Shown: positions 18,673 through 26,584, counted from the stretch's first letter. The stretch is DNA of 64,000 nt from Azonexus sp. (GCA_030691385.1 JAUYEI010000003.1:1-64000), one strand, 5' to 3'. A program made the numbers and translations. Notes: generated by a model from the sequence alone, not told the origin.

Positions 18673-18701
18673 TTAACAATGAGAACAATTCTCATTATAA
18701 T
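18673..18701. promoter_or_regulatory. Strong promoter overlapped by a Fur box
   Basis: On the plus strand TTAACA (18673-18678) and TATAAT (18696-18701) are 17 nt apart, a near-consensus sigma70 promoter facing the TonB receptor gene. The spacer is filled by AATGAGAACAATTCTCATT (18678-18696), an 8-3-8 palindrome matching the Fur-box pattern. It lies between the divergent esterase and receptor genes, so iron-bound Fur should repress the receptor and probably the esterase. Function is inferred from sequence. Confidence 0.85.
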
Positions 18702-18769
18702 TGTAAGCGAGTGCAAAACTAACCCGCAAGCCAGCAGTCGCCAGCCAGCATTAACTTATTGGAGAAATC

Positions 18770-20920
18770 ATGGTGCTGCGAATGACGCCGATCGCGTTGG
18801 CGATTGGCATGCTTGCCTTGCCACAATTGTCACTGGCTCAATCCACGACGGAATCGGGCAATGAAGTCACGCTGTCTGCCGTCAAGGTGGTCAGTAGCAC
18901 AGAAGGGCCGACTGAGCTGCCCAAGGCCCATGCCGGCGGGCAGGTCGCCAAAGGCGCTCGCCTCGGTGTTCTCGGCAACCAGAACGTTATGGATACCCCT
19001 TTCAACATCACCAGCTACACGGCAAAACTGATCGAGGATCAGGGCGCGAAGACGGTGGCCGATGTGCTTGAAAACGATCCGTCGGTCCGTTTCACCACCT
19101 CGGGCTCACACGCCTACGAGAATTTCCGCCTGCGCGGCTTCGACGTCCATTCCTCCGATCTGGCGATCAATGGCATGTACGGTCTGGCACCGCTGGGCCA
19201 TTCCGCCCTGGAATTTGTCGAGCGCGTCGAAGTGCTCAAGGGGCCGGGCGCCATGTTCACCGGGATGGCCCCCAGCGGCGGTATTGGCGGCACCATCAAC
19301 CTGGTGCCCAAACGCGCCGGTGACGATCCGCTTACCCGGGTAACGCTCGATTATCGGACGCAGAGCCAGATCGGCACCAGCGTAGACCTTGGGCGTCGCT
19401 TCGGTCCTGCCAATGCGGTGGGGGTGCGCGTCAACGGTTCGTTCAGCGATGGCGAGACTTCACTGGAAGGCCAGGACAAGACACGCAAGTTCCTGTCCGC
19501 GGCACTGGACTATCGGGGCGAATCGCTGACCGCTTCGCTGGATGTCTATAGCAGCAAGGAATTCTTCTCGGGCGGCTCGCCGGCCATGTTCGGCTTTGCC
19601 AACCCCAACATTCCTGCAGCGCCGGATCCGCGCACAAACCAGTTGCGTTCGGCGGCTGGCGAGCTGGAAAGCCAGGCCGTGATCGCCCGTGCAGAATACG
19701 CGTTCAATAAAAACGTTTCCGCCTTCGCCAGTCTCGGCATGAGGAAGCATGATTACTCGGGCTGGGTTAACGGCACCCATGTGCATAACGTTCAACCCAA
19801 TGGCAACGCACAGGTCCGTGGCGTTGCCCAGCGCGGCTATGATGACAGCGCAGCCTCCGAAGTGGGAGGGCGTTTTAATTTTGACACCGGCGCTGTCCGG
19901 CACGAGCTCGTGCTGCAAGCCACCCAGCTCGAACTGGAGTCTGGCTCACTGTCCAACGTGACGGGTATGCAGGCGACCAGCATTTACAACCCGATCACAC
20001 CGCCGTTGCCGGCCATGCCGACGGGGCCTTTGCCCAAACTCGCTGAGACGACACTATCCAGTCTGGCGCTGGTGGATACCCTGTCCCTCATGCAGGACGC
20101 TGTCCGCCTGACTCTGGGGCTGCGTCAGCAACAGGTGAAACAGACAAGTTATAACGTGTCAGGGGCGGTGACGGGGGATTATGACGAGAAGGCCTTGACC
20201 CCGGCAGTTGGCCTGGTGGTCAAGCCCTGGGGCGAGGGAATTTCCCTGTATGCCAGCTACGTCGAGGGTTTGAGTCAGGGCGCCAGCGTCAAGGCCACCA
20301 ATGGCTACGCTCAGGACCAGACTTTCAAACCGTACAAGACCGAGCAGAAGGAAGTGGGCGTCAAGTGGAATGCGGGCACTTTCACCAATACCGTCAGCCT
20401 GTTCGAGATCGCCAAGCCGGAGCTGATCACGACGGGAACGTCACCCAATCTGGTCGCTTCCTACGACGGCGAATCGCGTGTGCGTGGTGTGGAGTGGAAT
20501 ACCTTCGGTCAAATCATTTCTACCGTCCGCGTACTGGGAGGGATTTCCTATCTCAAGAGCGAACTGACCAAGACCGCAGGCGGCGTGAACGAGGGCAATG
20601 AGCTCTTCGGTGTGCCCCGCTGGCAGGGCAACCTGGGCGCCGAATGGGATACGCCGCTATCCGGCCTGAGTCTGAATACCCGCGTCATTGCCACCTCCAA
20701 GCAGTACTTGAACAATGCCAATACCTATCAGATTCCGGGCTGGGAGCAGGTGGACCTGGGCGCCAGGTACGAAACCAGGGTGGCAGGGCGCAAGACGACC
20801 CTGCGTCTGAACGTCAAAAATCTGTTTGACCGTCATTATTTCTCGGGCAGTTTTGCCGAGCCGCGCGCCACCCTGGCGCTCGGACGCACCGTACAGACTT
20901 CGGTCTCGGTGGATTTCTGA
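18770..20920 (+). CDS. TonB-dependent siderophore receptor
   Basis: Outer-membrane ferric-siderophore transporter of 716 aa. A signal peptide (TPIALAIGMLALPQLSLAQ) is followed by a plug domain with DTPFNITSYTAKLIEDQGAK, ENFRLRGFDVHSSDLAING, VERVEVLKGPGAMFTGMAPS and GGIGGTINLVPKRA. A 22-strand type barrel follows, with the C-terminal segment NVKNLFDRHYFSG and a terminal Phe (SVSVDF). There is no N-terminal secretin/TonB short domain for surface signalling. It lies downstream of a Fur box and is followed by small membrane proteins and a PepSY protein, forming an iron-uptake operon. The ligand is unknown; the neighbouring esterase suggests a catecholate ester. Confidence 0.93.
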   Translation: MVLRMTPIALAIGMLALPQLSLAQSTTESGNEVTLSAVKVVSSTEGPTELPKAHAGGQVAKGARLGVLGNQNVMDTPFNITSYTAKLIEDQGAKTVADVLENDPSVRFTTSGSHAYENFRLRGFDVHSSDLAINGMYGLAPLGHSALEFVERVEVLKGPGAMFTGMAPSGGIGGTINLVPKRAGDDPLTRVTLDYRTQSQIGTSVDLGRRFGPANAVGVRVNGSFSDGETSLEGQDKTRKFLSAALDYRGESLTASLDVYSSKEFFSGGSPAMFGFANPNIPAAPDPRTNQLRSAAGELESQAVIARAEYAFNKNVSAFASLGMRKHDYSGWVNGTHVHNVQPNGNAQVRGVAQRGYDDSAASEVGGRFNFDTGAVRHELVLQATQLELESGSLSNVTGMQATSIYNPITPPLPAMPTGPLPKLAETTLSSLALVDTLSLMQDAVRLTLGLRQQQVKQTSYNVSGAVTGDYDEKALTPAVGLVVKPWGEGISLYASYVEGLSQGASVKATNGYAQDQTFKPYKTEQKEVGVKWNAGTFTNTVSLFEIAKPELITTGTSPNLVASYDGESRVRGVEWNTFGQIISTVRVLGGISYLKSELTKTAGGVNEGNELFGVPRWQGNLGAEWDTPLSGLSLNTRVIATSKQYLNNANTYQIPGWEQVDLGARYETRVAGRKTTLRLNVKNLFDRHYFSGSFAEPRATLALGRTVQTSVSVDF

Positions 20921-20963
20921 TCGCGGGTTCCGTGTCGCGAAACTGATGCTGCTGTGTGCTCTT

Positions 20964-20991
20964 GTGCTGGAAGCGCTGGTGCTTCCAGCAC
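20964..20991 (+). other. Strong RNA hairpin after the TonB receptor gene
   Basis: GTGCTGGAAGC (20964-20974) and GCTTCCAGCAC (20981-20991) form a perfect 11-bp stem with a 6-nt loop. No T-run follows directly, so it may stabilise the receptor mRNA 3' end or reduce read-through into the downstream genes. Confidence 0.6.
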
Positions 20992-21014
20992 GGGGCTGCG
21001 CCGAGCTGCGACAG

Positions 21015-21040
21015 ACAACTCTTTCCGGAGCAGTTGTTTT
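21015..21040 (+). terminator. Weak terminator-like hairpin between receptor and downstream membrane genes
   Basis: ACAACTC and GAGCAGTTGT can pair with one bulge, followed by TTT. It lies 34 nt before the next start codon. Together with the hairpin at 20964 it suggests partial termination, leaving the downstream genes at lower expression. Confidence 0.35.
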
Positions 21041-21073
21041 GTCTCGGTCCCAAACTTACTTGGTCGTTTCTGA

Positions 21074-21352
21074 ATGAACACTTTTACGCTGATCGGGTTA
21101 CTGACATCCCTGCTGGGTAGCCTTGCGATCTACCTGGCTTCCCCGAACCAACGCTGGCTGGCCGTGCCCTGGCCGGCCCGAGCAGCTCGTCCGGCCGGCA
21201 TCCTCCTGCTGGCCGCCGGGCTCGTCGCTTTGTTGCAAGCCCTGCAGCCGGCAGCGGGAAGCTTTGTCTTCGTCCATTGGCTGATGTTGCTCTTCGTGCT
21301 CCTTCCTTACCTTGGGGCATTGCTGGATTCGCGCCGAAAGACTCGTTCATGA
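21074..21352 (+). CDS. Small membrane protein, DUF3325-like
   Basis: Hydrophobic protein of 92 aa with about three membrane segments (LIGLLTSLLGSLAIYL, AGILLLAAGLVALLQAL, VHWLMLLFVLLPYLGALL). The SPNQRWL segment after the first helix and the position between a TonB receptor and a PepSY protein fit the DUF3325 family, which recurs in proteobacterial siderophore-uptake operons with no defined role. Its stop overlaps the next start (ATGA), so translation is coupled. Confidence 0.7.
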   Translation: MNTFTLIGLLTSLLGSLAIYLASPNQRWLAVPWPARAARPAGILLLAAGLVALLQALQPAAGSFVFVHWLMLLFVLLPYLGALLDSRRKTRS

Positions 21353-21639
21353 GCACAACAAAACCCAAGGCCATCGCCCCCGACTGGCTCTCCAAGACCC
21401 TGGCCGGCACGCTGCTTGGCTTCACGCTGGCCATCGGCTGTACCGGCCTGTTTTCGTGGCTGGCGTCCGACATGGCCCTGTCGATCCGGGGCCAACTCGC
21501 CATGTGGATGACGGCGCCCATCTGGATGGGCATCCTTTCCGGCGTCTACTTCTTTCGCAGCGGCAAGCGCGCCTGGGCCTGGCTGGCGGTCGCCAACCTG
21601 CTCGTTTTCGGCCTCCCGGCGGTATCCCGCCTCATCTGA
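21349..21639 (+). CDS. Small membrane protein, DUF3649-like iron-uptake accessory protein
   Basis: Protein of 96 aa from the ATG at 21349 that overlaps the previous stop. It has a short basic N-terminus and three hydrophobic helices (TLAGTLLGFTLAIGCTGLF, MWMTAPIWMGILSGVYFF, AWLAVANLLVFGLPAV). The composition and operon place fit DUF3649 proteins that accompany PepSY proteins in siderophore loci. The function is unknown; inner-membrane location is inferred. Confidence 0.7.
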   Translation: MSTTKPKAIAPDWLSKTLAGTLLGFTLAIGCTGLFSWLASDMALSIRGQLAMWMTAPIWMGILSGVYFFRSGKRAWAWLAVANLLVFGLPAVSRLI

Positions 21640-21655
21640 CTTTCAAGGCTTCACC

Positions 21656-23290
21656 ATGCGCTCCGAATTCATTCGCATCTACAAATCCGTGCACACCTGG
21701 ACCGGCATAGTCGCCGGCATGGCGCTGTTCGTTGCCTTCTATGCCGGGGCAATCACCATCTTCAAAGAGCCGCTGGCGCGCTGGGCAGCGCCCCCATCCG
21801 CCATGCACGGTAGCGCCATTCCCCTGAACGAGGCTCCAGTACTGATCGTTCGTACCCTGCAGGAGCAGCCGGCCGCGGCCAAGGATTTCCGGCTGCACCT
21901 CAAGGCCGCCGAACACCTGCCGCAGGGGATTTCCTGGCAAGTGAGTGCGGAGGGCGCGGACGACCACGACCATTCCTCCGCCCGTCACTACGTCGCCTCT
22001 CTCGAGGCCGACGGCGGAGTTAGAGTCGACGAGGCGCATCCATCCGGACTCGCTGACTTCATCGACACGCTGCACCGCGTGGTGGGTCTGCCTTACGATA
22101 CCGATCCCAATCGCTGGATCATGGGCATCATCGCCGGGCTCTATGCCCTGGCGCTGGTCTCCGGCGTAATCGTGCTGCTGCCTTCGCTGGTGAAAGACTT
22201 CTTCGCCCTGCGTGTAAGCAAGAACCTCAAGCGCATGTGGCTGGACGCACACAACGTGGTCGGCATCGTCAGCTTGCCTTTCCATATCGTCATGGCCCTC
22301 ACCGCCATCGTTTTCGCCTATCACGATGGCTTCTACTTCATTCAGGACAAGCTGATCCACGACGGAAAATGGTCCACTGCCTTTCAGGGACGAGGCAGCT
22401 CCGCTGCACCAGCAATACCGCGTGATCCGGCGGCGATGCTCCCTCCTGCCGACCTGCTCGCCAGTGCGCAGGCGCTATCGCCGACCTTCGAGGCGACCTC
22501 CCTGCAATATCTGAACGCCACCGGACCCCGCGCCGCCGTGCGCGTATGGGGCCATGACCCCACCGCTCATTCGCCGCGCTTCGTTGGCGGCTTCGTCGCC
22601 GTCGATCCTTACAGCGGCAAAATCATGAGCGCCGATTTCCTGCCGGGCCACCAGAACCTGCCGAACGCCATCGTTGGCAGCTTCTTTGCCCTGCACTTTG
22701 GCACCTATGGCGGAACACCGGTGCAGTGGATGTATTTCCTGCTCGGCCTGGCCGGCGCCTGGTTGTTCTATGGCGGCAACCTGCTCTGGGTGGAAACCCG
22801 CCGGATCAAGGCAGCCCGCGCCAGCGATGCAATCGGTTTACCTCCCGAACAGCGGCGTGACGTGCGCTGGATGGCTGCCGCGACCGTCGGCGTCTGCCTG
22901 GGTGCCGTTTGCGCCATTTCGCTGACCATTGTCGCCGCCAAATGGCTGCACGGCCGCGTCGAGGATCTCAACGCCTGGCATCAGGGTATTTATTACGCAG
23001 TCTTCTTCGCTGCCCTGGTCTGGGCTTTCCAGCGCGGCGCAGCGCGTTCTGCCGTCCATCTGCTGTGGCTGGCCGCAGCCTTCACTTTCGCCATCCCGGC
23101 CACCAGCCTGCTTGCCTGGCTGCTGCCTTCCCTCGGCATGTGGACCCACGGCAGCGCAGCGGCATTGGGCGTCGATGCAACCGCTCTGGCCGGCGGCCTC
23201 GGCTTCGTCTGGCTGGCCCTTGCCACGACGCGGCGGGTCATGCACGGCCCCGGCGACAGCGTTTGGTCGGTACAGAGCGAAAAATCTTAG
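21656..23290 (+). CDS. PepSY-associated transmembrane protein, probable siderophore-iron reductase
   Basis: Inner-membrane protein of 544 aa with a PepSY_TM architecture. The first helix (TGIVAGMALFVAFYAGAITIF) is followed by a large periplasmic loop, then LHRVVGLPYDTDPNRWIMG, helix 2 (IIAGLYALALVSGVIVLLP), WLDAHNVVGIVSLPFHIVMA with conserved His residues, and further helices to about residue 525. Family members next to TonB receptors are implicated in reducing ferric siderophores in the periplasm or inner membrane. It closes the iron-uptake operon, 16 nt after the DUF3649-like gene. Confidence 0.87.
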   Translation: MRSEFIRIYKSVHTWTGIVAGMALFVAFYAGAITIFKEPLARWAAPPSAMHGSAIPLNEAPVLIVRTLQEQPAAAKDFRLHLKAAEHLPQGISWQVSAEGADDHDHSSARHYVASLEADGGVRVDEAHPSGLADFIDTLHRVVGLPYDTDPNRWIMGIIAGLYALALVSGVIVLLPSLVKDFFALRVSKNLKRMWLDAHNVVGIVSLPFHIVMALTAIVFAYHDGFYFIQDKLIHDGKWSTAFQGRGSSAAPAIPRDPAAMLPPADLLASAQALSPTFEATSLQYLNATGPRAAVRVWGHDPTAHSPRFVGGFVAVDPYSGKIMSADFLPGHQNLPNAIVGSFFALHFGTYGGTPVQWMYFLLGLAGAWLFYGGNLLWVETRRIKAARASDAIGLPPEQRRDVRWMAAATVGVCLGAVCAISLTIVAAKWLHGRVEDLNAWHQGIYYAVFFAALVWAFQRGAARSAVHLLWLAAAFTFAIPATSLLAWLLPSLGMWTHGSAAALGVDATALAGGLGFVWLALATTRRVMHGPGDSVWSVQSEKS

Positions 23291-23313
23291 CCGGCGATGC
23301 TGTCTGCCCACTT

Positions 23314-23385
23314 TCAATTTTGGCCGCTTTTTCCGGTTGACCGTGGAAGCGCCGTTTTTCCACTGCGGGCGATCCACGGTCTCCG
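23314..23385 (+). repeat. Dispersed repeat with a degenerate inverted partner
   Basis: An exact repeat copy at 23314-23350 (CAATTTTGGCCGCTTTTTCC, then GGTTGACCGTGG) is followed by a degenerate inverse copy at 23374-23385 (CCACGGTCTCCG). GACCGTGG (23339-23346) and CCACGGTC (23374-23381) can pair around a 27-nt loop. It lies between the convergent PepSY gene and the Nif11-type gene, a likely terminator position. Confidence 0.75.
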
Positions 23386-23394
23386 GCGTTTGCG

Positions 23395-23613
23395 TCAGAC
23401 CCGCAGCAGGGCCTTGACCAGGCGCTCCGACAACTGCTCTTCGGTGAATTGCGGGGTATTGGGTGGGTAGAGCGAGTTTTCCTCGATCTCGAAGCCCTCG
23501 GCCGCTGCCAGCGCGCGGAGTTCCTTGATTTTCAGGCAGCCCTTCAACTGGGCGGCCAGTTCGGGATTGGCCTTGGCTTTTTCAGAAAACGCCCTGATCG
23601 GTGCAACGGACAT
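23395..23613 (-). CDS. Nif11-domain small peptide
   Basis: Protein of 72 aa starting MSVAPIRAFSEKAKANPELA, then QLKGCLKIKELRALAAAEGF. The pattern of a helix with FxxKxxxxPELxxQL followed by LxxLAxxxGF matches the Nif11 domain, found in nif-cluster proteins and as leader of some nitrile-hydratase-like leader peptides. Unlike RiPP precursors it has no Cys/Ser/Thr-rich core after a GG site; the tail is PPNTPQFTEEQLSERLVKAL. No modification enzyme is adjacent. It follows the gene at 23662 by 48 nt on the same strand, preceded by AAGGAG, so the two probably form an operon. Confidence 0.7.
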   Translation of the reverse strand: MSVAPIRAFSEKAKANPELAAQLKGCLKIKELRALAAAEGFEIEENSLYPPNTPQFTEEQLSERLVKALLRV

Positions 23614-23661
23614 GATTTCTCCTTGGGTTAAAACAAAATGGGCAGTGCTTGGGCAGCCTGC

Positions 23662-23943
23662 TCAGGCCGGGTAGTCAAGCGTTTCCGGATCGTCTCCGGC
23701 GTTCTGAATCACGGCCTGGGCCAGCCTGCCATCCGAGTGATAGTGGTAATCGTGACAAACCTCGATCTCGCCATAAACGACCTTCTCGCAGCGCTTCAGC
23801 AAGCCGCCGGCGTCGAACGCCCCACGGTAGAAGGTGTTGCGGTTGCGCATGTCGTCAGCGGCGAGTTCGCCCACCAGGTTGAGTGGCAGGCGAGCCCCGC
23901 TGTAGCTCGTGAAGTAGCGGATCGTCAGATCGGAGGAGTTCAT
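23662..23943 (-). CDS. Small conserved protein, DUF6156-like
   Basis: Protein of 93 aa from the ATG at 23943: MNSSDLTIRYFTSYSGARLP, then LNLVGELAADDMRNRNTFYR, GAFDAGGLLKRCEKVVYGEI and EVCHDYHYHSDGRLAQA. The alternating strand pattern with RNTFYRGxFD and KxVYGExExxHxYxYHxxG resembles DUF6156-type proteins, often found near nif or Nif11 genes. No function is known. It is upstream of the Nif11 gene on the same strand. The alternative start 14 codons upstream has no better ribosome-binding site. Confidence 0.55.
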   Translation of the reverse strand: MNSSDLTIRYFTSYSGARLPLNLVGELAADDMRNRNTFYRGAFDAGGLLKRCEKVVYGEIEVCHDYHYHSDGRLAQAVIQNAGDDPETLDYPA

Positions 23944-24062
23944 GGCTGGTTCAGGATTGTCGGATAGACCACAAAAACCCGCCAAAAAAGCAGGTCAGGG
24001 ACTGAACTAGCAAATTCAGGACCATGCAGCTCACTGCTTTTGCGATTCGGGCCTGAGCGGCC

Positions 24063-24197
24063 AGCGCCTCGCTCGAGGTCATGGATCGTGACGCCAGGCT
24101 TCAACGCGGCGAGCGACCTTTCGTCTTTTCCAATCTGAAAACCGGCGAAGGTCTGGACCAGATCATCGCCTTCATCCGCGAAAAAGGATTGCTTTAA
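24063..24197 (+). pseudogene. ureG: 3' remnant of ureG (urease accessory GTPase)
   Basis: The plus strand encodes 44 residues that match the C-terminus of Ure[44 protein letters not shown]-stop. Just upstream in this frame is a stop codon (TGA near 24054), and neither the P-loop part of UreG nor any urease gene is present. It is therefore a deletion scar of a former urease cluster, left between the Nif11 patch and yggU. Whether the internal ATG (24081) is translated cannot be judged; no good ribosome-binding site was seen. Confidence 0.8.
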
Positions 24198-24206
24198 GCG
24201 CCTGAT

Positions 24207-24500
24207 TTACGCCGAGGCAAAGGCCGCAATGGCGCCAAGCTCGGCGCCCTGAACTTCGAGTACCTTGCGTCGCGAAGTCTGGCCGCTTTTGAGGTTGACC
24301 GCCGGCTTCGGCAGTTTCAGTGTTTCAGCGACGAACTTGACCAGCGCTTCGTTGGCCTTGCCGTCGACCGGCGGCGCGGCGAGGCGGATTTTCAGTGCAT
24401 CGCCATGCAGCCCGGCAAACTCGGTTTTCCTGGCGCCGGGCTGGATGTGCAGGGTCAGCGTGATGCGGCCGTCGGCGGCCTGGCGGAACCAGTCGCTCAC
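24207..24500 (-). CDS. yggU: YggU/DUF167 family protein
   Basis: Small conserved protein of 97 aa starting at a GTG that overlaps the yggT stop (GTGA). Sequence features: LHIQPGARKTEFAGLHGDAL, KIRLAAPPVDGKANEALVKF and LKSGQTSRRKVLEVQG, the typical DUF167 core including the PVDGKANEAL motif. The biochemical function is unknown. It is last in a leftward proC-yggT-yggU run, as in many proteobacteria. Confidence 0.92.
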   Translation of the reverse strand: MSDWFRQAADGRITLTLHIQPGARKTEFAGLHGDALKIRLAAPPVDGKANEALVKFVAETLKLPKPAVNLKSGQTSRRKVLEVQGAELGAIAAFASA

Positions 24501-25030
24501 AGGAGCATCAGCACCGCTTGCAGCAGCAGGATGGCGACCAGCGGCGACAGGTCGATGCCCGAGATCAGCGGCACGACGCGGCGAATCGGGTCGAGAATCG
24601 GCCGGGTTAGCTGATGGGCCGGGGCCGACAGCGGCGAGTAGGGATTGACCCAGGACAGCACGGCCTGCAGGATCAGTCCGCCGATCAGGATGTAAACCGA
24701 GAGGCGCAGCAGAGTGCGGATGGTGAGCCAGAGAATCATCGGGATCACGCCAGCCCCCTCGACTTCGCCGAAACGGGTGGCCGCGCCGACGATGATGCCG
24801 GTGAACAGCAACTGCAGCGCCAGCGCGGCGATCAGGCTGGCCCAGTCGAAACCGCCGGCGCCGGGGATGACGCGGCGCAGCGGCTTGACCGCCCAGTTGG
24901 TCAGTTTGATGACGAAATCGCCGATCTGTCCGGCAAACGAAACGCGCATCGCCTGCATCATGAAGCGCAGCAGGAGCAGCGCGCAGAAAAAGCTGACGAT
25001 GGCGTCGAACAGGAAAACGATGGCCTGCAT
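24497..25030 (-). CDS. yggT: YggT family integral membrane protein
   Basis: Inner-membrane protein of 177 aa with two copies of the YGGT domain: FLFDAIVSFFCALLLLRFMM with NWAVKPLRRVIPGAGGFD, and LLRLSVYILIGGLILQAVLS with QLTRPILDPIRRVVPLISGI. Each repeat ends in the hallmark P-L/I-R-R-V-I/V-P motif. In related bacteria it is linked to osmotic stress and cell morphology; its molecular role is unclear. It overlaps proC by one base (TGATG) and yggU by four. Confidence 0.93.
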   Translation of the reverse strand: MQAIVFLFDAIVSFFCALLLLRFMMQAMRVSFAGQIGDFVIKLTNWAVKPLRRVIPGAGGFDWASLIAALALQLLFTGIIVGAATRFGEVEGAGVIPMILWLTIRTLLRLSVYILIGGLILQAVLSWVNPYSPLSAPAHQLTRPILDPIRRVVPLISGIDLSPLVAILLLQAVLMLL

Positions 25031-25842
25031 CAGTCGGCTCCGAGGATCTTGCCGAGTTCCCGGCCACGCGCCTCGGCGGCCATACAGCCGGCGACAATGC
25101 CTGCCTTGACGCCCTTCTCGGCCATCACGCGTAGTGCCGCTTCGGTTGTGCCGCCTTTGGAAGTCACCCGCTCGCGCAGAATGGAGGCTGGTTCGCTCGA
25201 TTGTGCGGCCAGTGCGGCAGCGCCCTGCACCGTTTCGATGGCTAGCTGGCGACCCTGTTCCGGCGTGAAGCCGAGATCGGCGGCGGCCTGTTGCAAGGCT
25301 TCGATGAACAGGAAAACGTAGGCCGGGCCGCTGCCGGAAATGGCGGTGACGCCGTCGATCCTGGCTTCGTCCTCGATCCAGACCGTGCTGCCGACGGCAC
25401 GTAAAACACGGTCGGCCGCGGCGCGCTGGTCAGCGCTTACTTCCCGCAGGGCGCACAGCCCGGTGATGCCGGCGCCGATCAGGGCTGGCGTGTTCGGCAT
25501 GCAGCGGACGATCTGGCGATGGCCGCCGTGCCAGCGCGACAAGGCAGTCATGTCGAGGCCGGCGGCGATGCTGATGACCACGGCTTGGCCCAGTTTGCCG
25601 ACGAGTGGCGCGACGGCTTCCTTCATCTGCTGCGGCTTGACGGCAAGGACCAGGATGTCCGGCCCGGCCGGCGCGCTGGCGGCGCTCTCATGGCAGGTGA
25701 CGCCATACGCTGCAGCCAGCTTGGCGCGCGCTTCGGCGCCCGGGTCGATGACGTCGATGTCGCTGGCTGCAAAGCCCCGCTTGAGCATGCCGCCGATCAG
25801 CGCATTGGCCATGTTGCCGCCACCCAGGAAAACAATCTTCAT
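25030..25842 (-). CDS. proC: Pyrroline-5-carboxylate reductase
   Basis: NAD(P)H-dependent last step of proline synthesis, 270 aa. The Rossmann motif is IVFLGGGNMANALIGGML, then VLAVKPQQMKEAVAPL and CMPNTPALIGAGITGLCA. The dimerisation and active-site segment is AISGSGPAYVFLFIEALQQA and the C-terminus includes RVTSKGGTTEAAL. It overlaps yggS upstream by 4 nt and yggT downstream by 1 nt, so the run yggS-proC-yggT-yggU is probably one transcript. Confidence 0.96.
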   Translation of the reverse strand: MKIVFLGGGNMANALIGGMLKRGFAASDIDVIDPGAEARAKLAAAYGVTCHESAASAPAGPDILVLAVKPQQMKEAVAPLVGKLGQAVVISIAAGLDMTALSRWHGGHRQIVRCMPNTPALIGAGITGLCALREVSADQRAAADRVLRAVGSTVWIEDEARIDGVTAISGSGPAYVFLFIEALQQAAADLGFTPEQGRQLAIETVQGAAALAAQSSEPASILRERVTSKGGTTEAALRVMAEKGVKAGIVAGCMAAEARGRELGKILGAD

Positions 25843-26528
25843 CTGTAATTTCTCTCACCAAAAATGGCCGTGCCGATGCGGACAATGGTCGCGCCTTCGG
25901 CCACGGCTGCTTCAAGATCGTGGGACATGCCCATGGACAGGGTATCGAGCGGCAGACCGGCCGCCCGGATGTGGTCGAAAATTTCCCGGACCTGGCGGAA
26001 CGGCGCGCGCTGGGCGGCCGGGTCGTCGCTGAGCTCGGGAATGGCCATGAGTCCGCGCAGTTGCAGTCCGGGCAGAGCCGCAACGGCCCGGCACAAGGCC
26101 AGCGTGTCGTCGGGCGCGCAACCGCTTTTGCTGGCCTCGCCGGAGACATTGACCTGGACGCAGACCTGGAGCGGCGGCAGGTAGGCCGGGCGCTGGGCCG
26201 ACAGGCGTTCGGCAATCTTCAGGCGGTCGATCGAATGGACCCAGTCGAAGCGCTCGGCGACCGGCCGCGACTTGTTGCTCTGCAATGGGCCGATGAAATG
26301 CCATTCCAGATTGCGGCCGGAAATGGCGGCAATCTTGTCGATGCCTTCCTGCACGTAGTTCTCGCCAAAGGCGCGCTGGCCGGCATCGGCTGCCTCGATC
26401 ACCGAGGCGAGCGGCCAAGTCTTGCTGACGGCGAGCAGGCGCACGCTTTCCGGGGAACGCCCGGCAGCCGCTGCAGCCTTGGCAATCCTGGCCTGGACAG
26501 CTTGCAGGTTGTCGGCGATTGCGCTCAT
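25839..26528 (-). CDS. yggS: PLP homeostasis protein YggS (PLPBP)
   Basis: PLP-binding alanine-racemase-fold protein of 229 aa, involved in vitamin B6 balance and not known to be catalytic. Motifs are LLAVSKTWP with the PLP lysine, FGENYVQEGIDKI, WHFIGPLQSNKSR, WVHSIDRLKIAERL, QVNVSGEASKSG and MGMSHDLEAAVAEGATIVRI, then GTAIFGERNY. I chose the ATG at 26528, since the upstream extension (MYTWFVVNSQWI) is outside the family. It is divergent from pilT with a 56-nt gap, the common yggS/pilT arrangement. Confidence 0.94.
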   Translation of the reverse strand: MSAIADNLQAVQARIAKAAAAAGRSPESVRLLAVSKTWPLASVIEAADAGQRAFGENYVQEGIDKIAAISGRNLEWHFIGPLQSNKSRPVAERFDWVHSIDRLKIAERLSAQRPAYLPPLQVCVQVNVSGEASKSGCAPDDTLALCRAVAALPGLQLRGLMAIPELSDDPAAQRAPFRQVREIFDHIRAAGLPLDTLSMGMSHDLEAAVAEGATIVRIGTAIFGERNYR

Positions 26529-26584
26529 AATCCATTGGGAATTAACAACAAACCAAGTATACACGCGCTCCGAGGACGATCCGC

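Noticed and set aside
20815-20845. TCTGTTTGACCGTCATTATT near the end of the TonB receptor gene
   Set aside because: It encodes the family-conserved NLFDRHY; similarity to the repeat is partial and explained by the protein.
24280-24305. GGCCGCTTTTGAGGTTGACCGC in yggU
   Set aside because: It matches the core except the last base and has a T-tract, but encodes the usual DUF167 motif VNLKSGQTSRRK; not counted as a copy.
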